Assembly (NCBI GenBank): GCA_030527185.1
Contig: JAUNBF010000036.1
Coordinates: forward strand, 1 to 38,329
Direction of reading: 5' to 3'
Source of the DNA: Planctomycetia bacterium
GTDB lineage: Bacteria > Planctomycetota > Planctomycetia > Pirellulales > Thermoguttaceae
DNA length: 38,329 nt
A program made the position numbers and the translations under genes. How positions within the stretch are numbered: the first letter of the stretch is position 1; each line of letters opens with the position of its first letter. Below, piece after piece: positions 17,441 through 25,297 of this stretch. The notes beneath the pieces were generated by a model that saw only the letters and a program-made list of their open reading frames with translations, had not been told where the DNA came from and made no database searches.

Positions 17441-18838
17441 ATGAACCTTTTATTCCCCTCAATCCGATTTTCAGCATATTATCGAAATCGATGGTGGGGA
17501 AAGTCTGTTTTGGTGGGAAGTTTTCTGGCGGCATGCCTTTTTTTCTGGCAGAATTACTCCTTTGGTAAAGATGGAACGCTCCCCCCATCTATCACTTCGG
17601 TATCGGCAGAAGCCCTTCCGCGAGACATTCATCCGTGGGGCACTTTTGAACCTGGAGCATGGCGTTTTTCACGAACGACGGTGGAAAAGGAATCCTCCCG
17701 GGAAGGTGGAACACAGCGAACTGTTACGGATAATCGTCTGACGCTTCAGGAAAAAAAGAAACGTTCCCTCACGCTGATTCTGGAATCCCAGGTAACGTTG
17801 ATGGGCAAAAGTGTCAAAATGGAACCGAGGCGTTTGCATCAGGATTTTTTGGGCTTGCCGGCAGAAAAAACGGCTCAATATACGTACCTTTCCCCCACGA
17901 CGCTGACGATTGAAGGGCAGCCGGTTTGTTGTACCGTGGTACAATGCGAATTTCAGGAAGGTTCCCAGTGGAAACAAACGACGGTCTGGTACAGTACCAG
18001 CCGTGTTCCCTTCGTTTTCCAGCGGGAAGTCAAGGTGCGGGATCGGCAGACCGGAGAATGCCTGGAAACTTCTCACATGCGGGTTACTTCCATGAATATG
18101 CCTGTCGTGGTTTTGGGAAAAGTGCTGAAAGGTTATCAGTATACACAGGAACGTCGCTTCCCGGAATACACTTCTCGTGAAAATGTGGTGGCCTCGATTC
18201 AGATTCCTGGCGGCGTGATTACAAAGATGTTTCAGGATACGGGACGGAATGGAAAAACCATTCAGAAAGTGACGGTAGAGTTGCTCGACTACGGGATGAG
18301 TACTTCGGAACACCAGCAGGAAATGTACCGCGACTCCACGCTCCGTTCCAACCATCTGGCTCACATTCCTCCCAGAGGGGAAGATTCCGCCGTTCGTCAG
18401 CAGGAATTTTCCATGGCATTTTCTGTAAAATCCCCTCTGGAAACAGGAGCGGCAGAGATTTCGGAGTCTCCCAACAACTTCCAGCGTTTTCGGGATCGTT
18501 GGCGTAAGTCGCAGAGCAACGGATTGGGGGAAACCACGGCAACATCCCACGAATCCGAATCTTCCGACCAGCTATCTTCTGAGAATTCTGAAGAAAGTAC
18601 CATGGTATCGCAGGCAGGCACCCCTTGCCGTTCCCCGATTTACAATCAGAATTACCGGCGTAACCGGCTTGCTTACGGAGGTATTTGGAGTGGTGGCCGG
18701 ATGGTCATTTCCACGGAATCACTCCGTTTTTCCACAACTCCGCCCAGGACAACGCTGGAACAGAATCTGGAACTGAGCCGTCAAAACTGGCGTCGTCACT
18801 GGCGAACGTTCTGGGCACAGGCATTTACCACCGAATAG
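17441..18838 (+). CDS. Secreted or membrane-anchored protein of unknown function
   Basis: A 465-residue protein that I do not recognise. It begins with a basic stretch (YYRNRWWGK) and one hydrophobic segment at about residues 22-41, fitting a signal peptide or anchor. A beta-rich domain follows: FEPGAWRFSRTTVE near 70, QVTLMGKSVKMEP near 120, then KQTTVWYSTSRVPFVFQREVKVRD near 185. The layout is compatible with a beta-sandwich secreted domain, but this is inference. The last third is Ser/Glu/Arg-rich and probably disordered, with a basic end. The ribosome binding site before ATG 17441 is weak. It has its own proposed promoter, and the lspA terminator separates it from the genes upstream. Confidence 0.7.
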   Translation: MNLLFPSIRFSAYYRNRWWGKSVLVGSFLAACLFFWQNYSFGKDGTLPPSITSVSAEALPRDIHPWGTFEPGAWRFSRTTVEKESSREGGTQRTVTDNRLTLQEKKKRSLTLILESQVTLMGKSVKMEPRRLHQDFLGLPAEKTAQYTYLSPTTLTIEGQPVCCTVVQCEFQEGSQWKQTTVWYSTSRVPFVFQREVKVRDRQTGECLETSHMRVTSMNMPVVVLGKVLKGYQYTQERRFPEYTSRENVVASIQIPGGVITKMFQDTGRNGKTIQKVTVELLDYGMSTSEHQQEMYRDSTLRSNHLAHIPPRGEDSAVRQQEFSMAFSVKSPLETGAAEISESPNNFQRFRDRWRKSQSNGLGETTATSHESESSDQLSSENSEESTMVSQAGTPCRSPIYNQNYRRNRLAYGGIWSGGRMVISTESLRFSTTPPRTTLEQNLELSRQNWRRHWRTFWAQAFTTE

Positions 18839-18895
18839 TTGGAATATTTTCTCTTGCTGAATTCTATTTTTATTCGTTTTTCGTTTTCATACTAC

Positions 18896-18924
18896 TTGAC
18901 ATTTCAGAGAGAGCGGTCTATAGT
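18896..18924 (+). promoter_or_regulatory. Strong sigma70-type promoter of the FHA-GAF-phosphatase gene
   Basis: A perfect TTGACA at 18896-18901, exactly 17 bases, then TATAGT at 18919-18924. The start of transcription would be near 18931, giving a leader of about 40 bases. Confidence 0.8.
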
Positions 18925-18969
18925 ATAGGAAAGTTGGCAAAAATATTTCTCAAAGGATGACTCATATCG

Positions 18970-20643
18970 ATGGCAATGCTGCGAATTATCAAAGGTTTGT
19001 CACCAGGCAAAACCTATCCCATTCGGGAAGGTTCCTATACGCTGGGGCGTGGACAGGATTGCGATATTCACCTGGAGGCAGCCGCGGTAAGCCGAAAACA
19101 TGCCCGAATTTATTTCCAGGGGGGGAATTACATCCTGGAGGACTTGAAAAGTCGCAACGGAACGCTCGTCAACAATCGGACGGTGAGTAATCCGGTTGTG
19201 CTGAAACATCGGGATCGTATCCAGGTCTGTAGTATTGTGATGTTTTTCTACGCGGACGGCCAGGAAAACGACGCGGAAGATTACGACGATTTTCAGGCTC
19301 GCATTGATGACAATGACCATCCCAGCGACAAGTCGTCGTACATGGCGACGTTCGATATGTTCCAGAACAAAGGGCAAAGTGGCCTGACCAGTGCCAGCGC
19401 GGAAGCCAAACTGAAGGCGTTGGTGGCCATTGGGCGGCATTTGGGGGAAGCGGTCAAGTTGGAGGAGGTCTTGTTGCGGATTCTGGAAAGCCTATTCGAT
19501 ATTTTTCCGCAGGCCGACCGGGGAATCATCATTTTGCGCGACCCCAAAACCGGGCGACTTTTGCCGAAAGCTCTGAAACAGCGTCATCCCAACAACGAGG
19601 AAGTCCGTTTGAGCCGAACGATTCTGCAAAATGTCATTTCTTCGGGAAAGGCAATTTTGTCGGCAGACGCGGCCAGCGATTCCCGGTTTGACATGTCGCA
19701 GAGCATTTCGTATTCTCCCATTCGCTCCATGATGTGTGCCCCGTTGATTGGAATTGACGGGAACGCGATTGGCGTTTTGCAAATCGACGCGGCCAGCACG
19801 ATGAAACAGTTCACGTCGTCCGATCTGGAAATCCTCGCCAGCGTCGCGAATCAGGCAACGGTTGCGGTGCGGAATGCGCAGTTGATGGAATCGGCCATGG
19901 AAGAGGCGTCGCTGCGTCGGGAATTGACCGTGGCGCACAAGGTTCAGCAGGGACTTCTCCCCGCGTCCAAACCGGTTCTTCCGGGGTATGCTTTTTTCGA
20001 CTATTACGCTCCGGCACGACAACTGGGGGGTGATTATTTCGATTACATTCCGCTGCCGGATGGTCGTTTGGCCGTGACGCTGGCGGATGTTTCGGGAAAA
20101 GGAATTTCCGCATCTTTGCTGATGGCGAAACTTTCGGCAGAAGCTCGTTACATGCTGGCAATGCACACGGATGTCACGGAAGCGATGTTCGATTTGAACA
20201 ACACGTTTTGCGACGATCGCTGGGACGACCGATTCGTAACGCTGATTACAGGGATTCTCAACCCGCAGACGCACGAAATTATCCTGGTAAACGCGGGGCA
20301 CGTTCCACCGATTCTTTGCCACGCGGAAGGAGGGACGACAGTGTTGACCCATTTGGAACGGGGGTTGCCGATTGGCGTTTTGTCGGACACGGTTTACCAA
20401 ACGACTTCGGTTCAATTGCAGCCTGGCGAAACGCTCTTCTTTTTCACGGATGGCGTGACCGACGCGGTGAATGAAACGGGAGAGATGTTTGGCAACGAAC
20501 GGATTTATCGTTGCTGGGAGAAGAAATTTGAGACTGTGGAAGAACATGGGATGGCTCTGATTCGGGATATTCATCGCTTTGTGGGAACGGTGCCCAACGC
20601 GGACGACATTTGTATTACAGGAATCCGAAGAAATTTCAAATAG
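18970..20643 (+). CDS. FHA-GAF-SpoIIE (PP2C-type) serine/threonine phosphatase
   Basis: A 557-residue signalling protein. Residues 1-95 form an FHA domain that binds phosphothreonine (YTLGRGQDCDIHL, SRKHARI, LKSRNGTLVNN). An acidic linker leads to a GAF sensor domain at about 145-310. The SpoIIE-type phosphatase begins near 322 (VAHKVQQGLLPASKPVLPGY) with metal-binding motifs LGGDYFDY, LADVSGKGISASLL and FFTDGVTDA. Such proteins dephosphorylate anti-anti-sigma or other regulators in partner-switching networks. No kinase or STAS protein is encoded nearby, so the target is open. ATG 18970 is the first in frame (ATG 18976 possible); AAAGGA lies upstream at a long spacing. The YmdB-type gene follows after 14 bases. 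Confidence 0.93.
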   Translation: MAMLRIIKGLSPGKTYPIREGSYTLGRGQDCDIHLEAAAVSRKHARIYFQGGNYILEDLKSRNGTLVNNRTVSNPVVLKHRDRIQVCSIVMFFYADGQENDAEDYDDFQARIDDNDHPSDKSSYMATFDMFQNKGQSGLTSASAEAKLKALVAIGRHLGEAVKLEEVLLRILESLFDIFPQADRGIIILRDPKTGRLLPKALKQRHPNNEEVRLSRTILQNVISSGKAILSADAASDSRFDMSQSISYSPIRSMMCAPLIGIDGNAIGVLQIDAASTMKQFTSSDLEILASVANQATVAVRNAQLMESAMEEASLRRELTVAHKVQQGLLPASKPVLPGYAFFDYYAPARQLGGDYFDYIPLPDGRLAVTLADVSGKGISASLLMAKLSAEARYMLAMHTDVTEAMFDLNNTFCDDRWDDRFVTLITGILNPQTHEIILVNAGHVPPILCHAEGGTTVLTHLERGLPIGVLSDTVYQTTSVQLQPGETLFFFTDGVTDAVNETGEMFGNERIYRCWEKKFETVEEHGMALIRDIHRFVGTVPNADDICITGIRRNFK

Positions 20644-20657
20644 ATTGGGGCTTGTTT

Positions 20658-21467
20658 GTGCGGTGGCTGCATATTGGTGATATAGTTGGCAAGCCTGGTC
20701 GACAGATTGTTGTTCAGAAGATTCAGGAATTGAAGGAGCGTTACAATCTCGAATTGGTGACGGCCAATGCGGAAAACGCGGCCTCGGGATCGGGGCTGAA
20801 TCAGGCTATTTATAATGAACTGACGCAGGCCGGGGTGGATTGTCTGACGATGGGAGACCATACGTTCAAACGGCGGGAGATTATTCCGGTGCTGGAAAAA
20901 GAGCCGCGAATCGTCCGCCCGGCCAACTACCCCACCGAAGCACCGGGAAAAGGGTTTACGCTGATTGAGGCAGGCTTGGGAATCCGTTGTGCGGTGGTGA
21001 ATTTGCTGGGTCGCGTTTTCATGCAGCCAATTGATTGCCCCTTTCACGCGGCGGACAAGATTTTACGCCAACTTCCTTCCGATGTGAAAGTCATTCTTAT
21101 CGATTTTCACGCGGAAGCGACGAGCGACAAACAGATTCTGGGTCGTTATCTCGACGGACGGGTGACGGCAGTTTTGGGTACGCATACCCATGTTGCCACA
21201 GCCGATGAGCAGATTTTTCCCAAAGGAACCGCCTTCCAGTGCGACGTTGGCATGACCGGCTCCATGCAGAGCATCATCGGACGGCGGATTGATCGGGTTC
21301 TGGAAACGACGCTAACCGCTCGCCCCACGATTTACGACGTTGCGGAAGACGCGGTCGAGCTTCACGGCACGATCGTCGATTTCCTTCCCCTCACCGGCAA
21401 AGCCACCGCCATTGAGCGGCTGGTGGTTGGTAAAATTAAGAATGATCGTAGCCCACATATTTCGTAA
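20658..21467 (+). CDS. YmdB-type metallophosphoesterase (TIGR00282 family)
   Basis: A 269-residue cytoplasmic phosphodiesterase. Family motifs in order are HIGDIVGKPGR, TANAENAASG, MGDHTFKRRE, DFHAEATSDK and GTHTHVATADEQI, which supply the two-metal site; FQCDVGMTGSM is also family-typical. Bacillus YmdB hydrolyses cyclic nucleotides and affects biofilm and motility decisions. Start GTG 20658 is inferred because the family begins a few residues before IGDIVG, and GGGG lies seven bases upstream; TTG 20652 and ATG 20610 are less likely. It is 14 bases after the FHA-GAF-phosphatase gene, so both probably share one transcript and perhaps one signalling output. Confidence 0.92.
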   Translation: MRWLHIGDIVGKPGRQIVVQKIQELKERYNLELVTANAENAASGSGLNQAIYNELTQAGVDCLTMGDHTFKRREIIPVLEKEPRIVRPANYPTEAPGKGFTLIEAGLGIRCAVVNLLGRVFMQPIDCPFHAADKILRQLPSDVKVILIDFHAEATSDKQILGRYLDGRVTAVLGTHTHVATADEQIFPKGTAFQCDVGMTGSMQSIIGRRIDRVLETTLTARPTIYDVAEDAVELHGTIVDFLPLTGKATAIERLVVGKIKNDRSPHIS

Positions 21468-21565
21468 AAACAAATACGATTCATTTTTGTTTCTTTAAAA
21501 CAGCAGTAGAATACTCGAAAAGTTGCGATATTTTAAATTTTTTTGAAAAATTTTTTCTTTCCTAC

Positions 21566-21594
21566 TTGCATTGGGAGAATATCGAGAGTATAAT
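21566..21594 (+). promoter_or_regulatory. sigma70-type promoter of the discoidin-like PEP-CTERM gene
   Basis: TTGCAT (21566-21571), 17 bases, then a consensus TATAAT (21589-21594). Transcription would start near 21601, about 54 bases before ATG 21655. The poly-G tract is far downstream inside the coding region, so it would act on translation and not on promoter spacing. Confidence 0.7.
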
Positions 21595-21654
21595 GGAGGT
21601 AACATCATGGTTGTGTGATTGGAAAAATCTTCAAACGAAAGAAAGGTGCAAACG

Positions 21655-22850
21655 ATGAAACACAGATGTTCCTGGCTGGGGCTTTTGGTCTGTGCCCTGG
21701 TTGTTAAAGTAGGGGGGGGGGGCAAAATGTAGAGGGCGTTCTTCACGCGGAGGTGGTTTACGAAAAAGCGACCGAACCGTATTTTGCTTCTACAGAAACA
21801 CGTTCTTATATTTCCGGCACGATTGCCGCGACGAATCTGATTGCGTCGGATGGGAATTCGACTTCTTTTACCAATTTTGGAGCGGGTGGAAAAGAAGGGA
21901 GAACGAATCTTCTCGATCAGGATTTGAACACCAAAATGTGTGCGATCGCGACCTGGATCAATCGAGATAAAGCCACGTTTTCGATGGTTTTTAATTCCGA
22001 GACGAATTCTTCTCAACGCCTCCGGTACCGATTGGGCGAATATTCTCTGGGAAGTGCGAATGATAATGCCGCGCGAGACCCCTCTTCCTGGACACTGTAC
22101 GGTTCCAACGATGGAAAACAGTGGACGGCTATTGAGACCGTTACCGATTTTTCGTTTCCTGACACTCGCAAAGCCCTTTATAATTTTCCCGTCGAGGTTT
22201 CCGTCCCCTACTCCCAATATCGGCTGGACGTTCACAAAACGAAGGCCGATACCGAGTCATTTCAGCTTTCAGAACTCTCTTTCTGGGCAGCGGAAACCTA
22301 TGGCGAAATCGGTGCCGGAGCGACCTTGAGTACCTACCTTAACGGAAATCCGCACACTTCTTTTGGAAAGAATGAAACGCCTGACAAATTACAGGATAAC
22401 AATACCGGCACCAAAATGTGCGCGACAAACGCGAATATCAATACGGGCAACAACACGTTTTCGCTTGTGTGGGAGTTGGAACTTCCTGACGTTCTCCAGA
22501 TGTACTCCATGACAACCGCCAATGACGGAGTGGTCCGCGACCCGATTTCGTGGAGGGTTTTGGGGTCGGATGACGGTGTGGAGTGGACGGAACTCGATTA
22601 CATTGCCAACGCTTTGGATCTCATGCCAACCGAGCGTTTTACGCAAGTCGATTTTCTGTTGGACAACGAAGAAGCGTTTGCGTTCTATCGTTTTGACTTT
22701 CTGCAAACTCGTAGTAATGACCCGGCCTTTCAGCTTTCGGAGATGTCGCTCTGGGCACCCCGGGTTCCGGAGCCTTCGACGTGTGTATTGTTGTTTTTGG
22801 GGATGGTGGGAATGGTTTACTACACAAGTAAAGGAAAAAAGAAGCATTAG
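21655..22850 (+). CDS. Phase-variable PEP-CTERM protein with two discoidin-like domains (frame OFF at G11)
   Basis: ATG 21655 (AAAGGTG upstream) starts a signal peptide, MKHRCSWLGLLVCALVVKVG, which runs into the G11 tract and then a TAG at 21730. With G12 or G9 it would continue as QNVEGVLHAEVVYEKA into the long frame ending at 22850, about 398 residues. Two similar domains of about 165 residues follow. Both resemble F5/8 type C (discoidin, carbohydrate-binding) modules: RDPSSWTLYGSNDGKQWT with SFQLSELSFW, and RDPISWRVLGSDDGVEWT with AFQLSEMSLW. The C terminus is a PEP-CTERM signal: VPEPSTCVLLFLGMVGMVYY then KGKKKH. Such proteins are sorted by exosortase to the outside; none is encoded here. 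A DUF1559 gene follows after 11 bases. Confidence 0.88.
21712..21722 (+). repeat. Poly-G tract (G11), probable phase-variation switch
   Basis: Eleven G residues directly follow the hydrophobic core of the signal peptide of the PEP-CTERM gene. The present length leads to TAG two codons after the tract. Confidence 0.9.
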
Positions 22851-22861
22851 GGGTGAAATTC

Positions 22862-23827
22862 ATGAAAAAAGGCTTTACGTTGGTGGAATTGCTGGTGGTG
22901 ATCGCGATTATTGGGATGCTGGTGGGGCTTCTCCTGCCAGCCGTCCAACAGGCACGGGAGGCTGCGCGACAGATGCAGTGCAACAACCATCTGAAACAAA
23001 TGGGGCTGGCGGCGCTCAATCATGAGAGTTCGCAACGGAGTTTTCCCTCTTCCGGCTGGAGTCATAACTTTCAGGGAGACCCGGACTTTGGATTTGGGGA
23101 AAGTCAACCGGGAGCATGGACGTATTCGCTCCTTCCGTTCCTGGAACAACAGGCGTTGTGGTCGCTGGGAATGGACGGAAATAAAAGTTTGGATGCCACC
23201 ATCAAAGAGGCCAATGCGGAACGATTGACGCAACCGGTCGATATTTTTTATTGTCCTTCCCGACGAACTGCGAAAACGTACAAGGGAAATGGGGGGGCAT
23301 ACAACAGTGACGGTGGGAGTCTCGTAACCAAGAGCGATTATGCCTGTAGCGGAGGGGATGGCTGGTCGTGGATGGGAGAAACCAGCTATGAAAAAGGGTT
23401 GGAATACCGTTACACAGGAGAGAAAACGGGGATGTTTTACTGTAAAAGTGCCATTACGATGGGAGAAATCCGGGATGGAACCAGCAACACGTACCTGTAC
23501 GCGGAGAAATATGTCGATCCCTCAAAATACGAACCGGGCGGTTCTGTCGGATGTGCTCAGGGAGACGACTGGAGTGGTTGGATGGGGCCGGAATCGAACG
23601 ATTTAGGGCGATACACTCTCTATAAATCGGACGAAACGACTTACCATCCCCGCCAGGATCATACCGGGCTGGACACCGGCTATCCTTTCGGCAGTGCCCA
23701 CTCCGGCGCATTCGGCGTTGTTTTGTGCGACGGTTCCGTCCAACGTATTTCCTACAGCATCGACCCGGAAATCCACTCCTGGTTGGGCAAAAAAGCGGAT
23801 GGTCAGGCGGCCACCATTCCGCAGTAA
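22862..23827 (+). CDS. DUF1559 pilin-like (type II secretion pseudopilin-like) protein
   Basis: A 321-residue planctomycete-type DUF1559 protein. The N terminus [20 protein letters not shown] is a type IV prepilin leader, cut after Gly by a prepilin peptidase. The DUF1559 start [20 protein letters not shown] follows. The C-terminal H-X9-DG motif is present (HSGAFGVVLCDGS). Function in planctomycetes is not established; these proteins may assemble into pseudopili or surface layers. ATG 22862 is chosen because AGGGGTG lies upstream and the leader is of normal length; GTG 22853 is also in frame. A G7 stretch at 23291-23297 is in frame. It is probably co-transcribed with the PEP-CTERM gene before it and ends 2 bases from the converging DUF4832 gene. 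Confidence 0.93.
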   Translation: MKKGFTLVELLVVIAIIGMLVGLLLPAVQQAREAARQMQCNNHLKQMGLAALNHESSQRSFPSSGWSHNFQGDPDFGFGESQPGAWTYSLLPFLEQQALWSLGMDGNKSLDATIKEANAERLTQPVDIFYCPSRRTAKTYKGNGGAYNSDGGSLVTKSDYACSGGDGWSWMGETSYEKGLEYRYTGEKTGMFYCKSAITMGEIRDGTSNTYLYAEKYVDPSKYEPGGSVGCAQGDDWSGWMGPESNDLGRYTLYKSDETTYHPRQDHTGLDTGYPFGSAHSGAFGVVLCDGSVQRISYSIDPEIHSWLGKKADGQAATIPQ

Positions 23828-23829
23828 GA

Positions 23830-25287
23830 CTATTTTCCATCCTTCACGATAATTTGTCCTACTTTGTACCGCCGTTGCCCATCGTCGTCGGGAAGTGGGA
23901 GCGCGAAAACCGGTGTGCCGTCGCGTTGCCCCACGGAAATGTAAACATCGTACGTGCCTGGCTTCGTCACAGGGGCGATGAGGCCGGCGGTGAAGGTGCT
24001 GGTATGTTCTTTGACGGGAATTGCGTCGATTTTTCCGACTTCCAGCGTCTTCACATCCAAAGTCTCATCCGAAAGAACCGCCACCAGACCACCTTTTTCG
24101 TCTTTGAGCGTCATTGCCACGAATCCGCCCGGATAACAGGGTGCCACTCCCGCGTTTGCCCATTTCCAACGAACCGTGAATGGCTCTCCGACGGTAATCT
24201 CTTTCGGATACTCCAATTCCCGCAATTGCAGACGATACCCCAACCGCAGGTTGATTTTCCGAATCACGTCCTGGCACTTCTCCCACTCCTGCCTGGCCCA
24301 CCAGTGGATGGACATGTAGCTGGCGTGGTACTCCTCCACCGACTGGTAGAGCAGATCGTTATCCCAGGCCTTTTTTCTCACCGAAGAACCGTAGTGTTCG
24401 TGTTCCAGAATCACGGGAAGCGTCTTCCAAAAACGCTCCGCCATATCGACATGGTACCACTGGTTGGGAGCTTTCTGCACCAAAATACTGTCGTCCCGCA
24501 GCGTCACCCCCAACTGGCGGGCATAATCGGTCGCGGGATAATTTCCCGTCCGGTTGGCGGAACCATCCACATCGTCGCTGATACAGAGCAAAACGTCGGG
24601 AAATGCCTCCTTGTGCATATCGATATGCCGTTTTGCCATGGCGATATTCTGTTCGGGGGTCAGTTTGGAGCTTCCGCCCGTATGCCCTTCGCCCCACATG
24701 CCAAACGTGCCGACATCGATGAAGGCGACGTGAGGATTGCCGTTGTATCGTTTTCCCGCCGCGGCTAGAAAATTGCGAAGTTTTTCGAGGTAAACAGGAT
24801 CGTCAAAAACCGGATCGACCAGTTTACCATTTGGGTCTGGCCCCTTGTCCCAACCAAAGGTGTACCGGATCCCCTTCGCGCCCGCGTCGAAAACCCATTT
24901 CGGCGTCGCGTATTCGAGCCAACTTTCCGAAGTGGTGAACCGAAACGCGACTTTTTTCCCAGACGCAATCCATCGCTGCGCAGGTGTGTCGAGCATTGCC
25001 CAGTTGAATTTTCCTTCTTCCGGCTCCAGATAGGCCCATGGAATCCGCAGGTAAACCGTCGTGCATCCCTCAAACCACTCCAGCGAATCGGACGGCTCCA
25101 GGTCGCTGCCGTAATTCCCTGGAAAGTTGGAGTAAAAGTGCATCGTCCAACCCATCTGCGGATTGTTGAGCGCCACGCCCGTATCCTGAGGCTGAACCAC
25201 CACATTTTCCGCCTGTGCCACCAGGCATAAGCCTGAAAAAATGATCCATGCCAGTAATATGTTCAATGGATAATTATTTAGTTTCAT
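23830..25287 (-). CDS. Secreted DUF4832 protein with GH42-like barrel
   Basis: A 485-residue exported protein with a signal peptide ending near LVAQA-EN (residue 26). The main domain looks like a glycoside-hydrolase-type barrel: NPQMGWTMHFYS, YLRIPWAYLEPEEGKFNWAML and VAFIDVGTFGMWGEGH, the last with a Glu placed like a catalytic acid. The C-terminal part (about residue 350 on: YRLQLRELEYPKEITVGE, RWKWANAGVAPCYPG) matches DUF4832, a beta-sandwich typical of such proteins. Substrate unknown, presumably an extracellular glycan. It is the last gene of a four-gene minus-strand operon, 10 bases after the PEP-CTERM gene. Confidence 0.85.
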   Translation of the reverse strand: MKLNNYPLNILLAWIIFSGLCLVAQAENVVVQPQDTGVALNNPQMGWTMHFYSNFPGNYGSDLEPSDSLEWFEGCTTVYLRIPWAYLEPEEGKFNWAMLDTPAQRWIASGKKVAFRFTTSESWLEYATPKWVFDAGAKGIRYTFGWDKGPDPNGKLVDPVFDDPVYLEKLRNFLAAAGKRYNGNPHVAFIDVGTFGMWGEGHTGGSSKLTPEQNIAMAKRHIDMHKEAFPDVLLCISDDVDGSANRTGNYPATDYARQLGVTLRDDSILVQKAPNQWYHVDMAERFWKTLPVILEHEHYGSSVRKKAWDNDLLYQSVEEYHASYMSIHWWARQEWEKCQDVIRKINLRLGYRLQLRELEYPKEITVGEPFTVRWKWANAGVAPCYPGGFVAMTLKDEKGGLVAVLSDETLDVKTLEVGKIDAIPVKEHTSTFTAGLIAPVTKPGTYDVYISVGQRDGTPVFALPLPDDDGQRRYKVGQIIVKDGK

Positions 25288-25297
25288 GCAAACTCTT

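Noticed and set aside
21607..21618. Four-codon frame (ATG GTT GTG TGA) after a GGAGGT, upstream of the PEP-CTERM gene
   Set aside because: The GGAGGT lies at the predicted transcription start, so the leader is too short for normal initiation; a chance occurrence is more likely.
23291..23297. G7 run inside the DUF1559 gene at 22862
   Set aside because: It is short, in frame, deep within the coding region and within the normal range, unlike the G10-G11 tracts near the starts.
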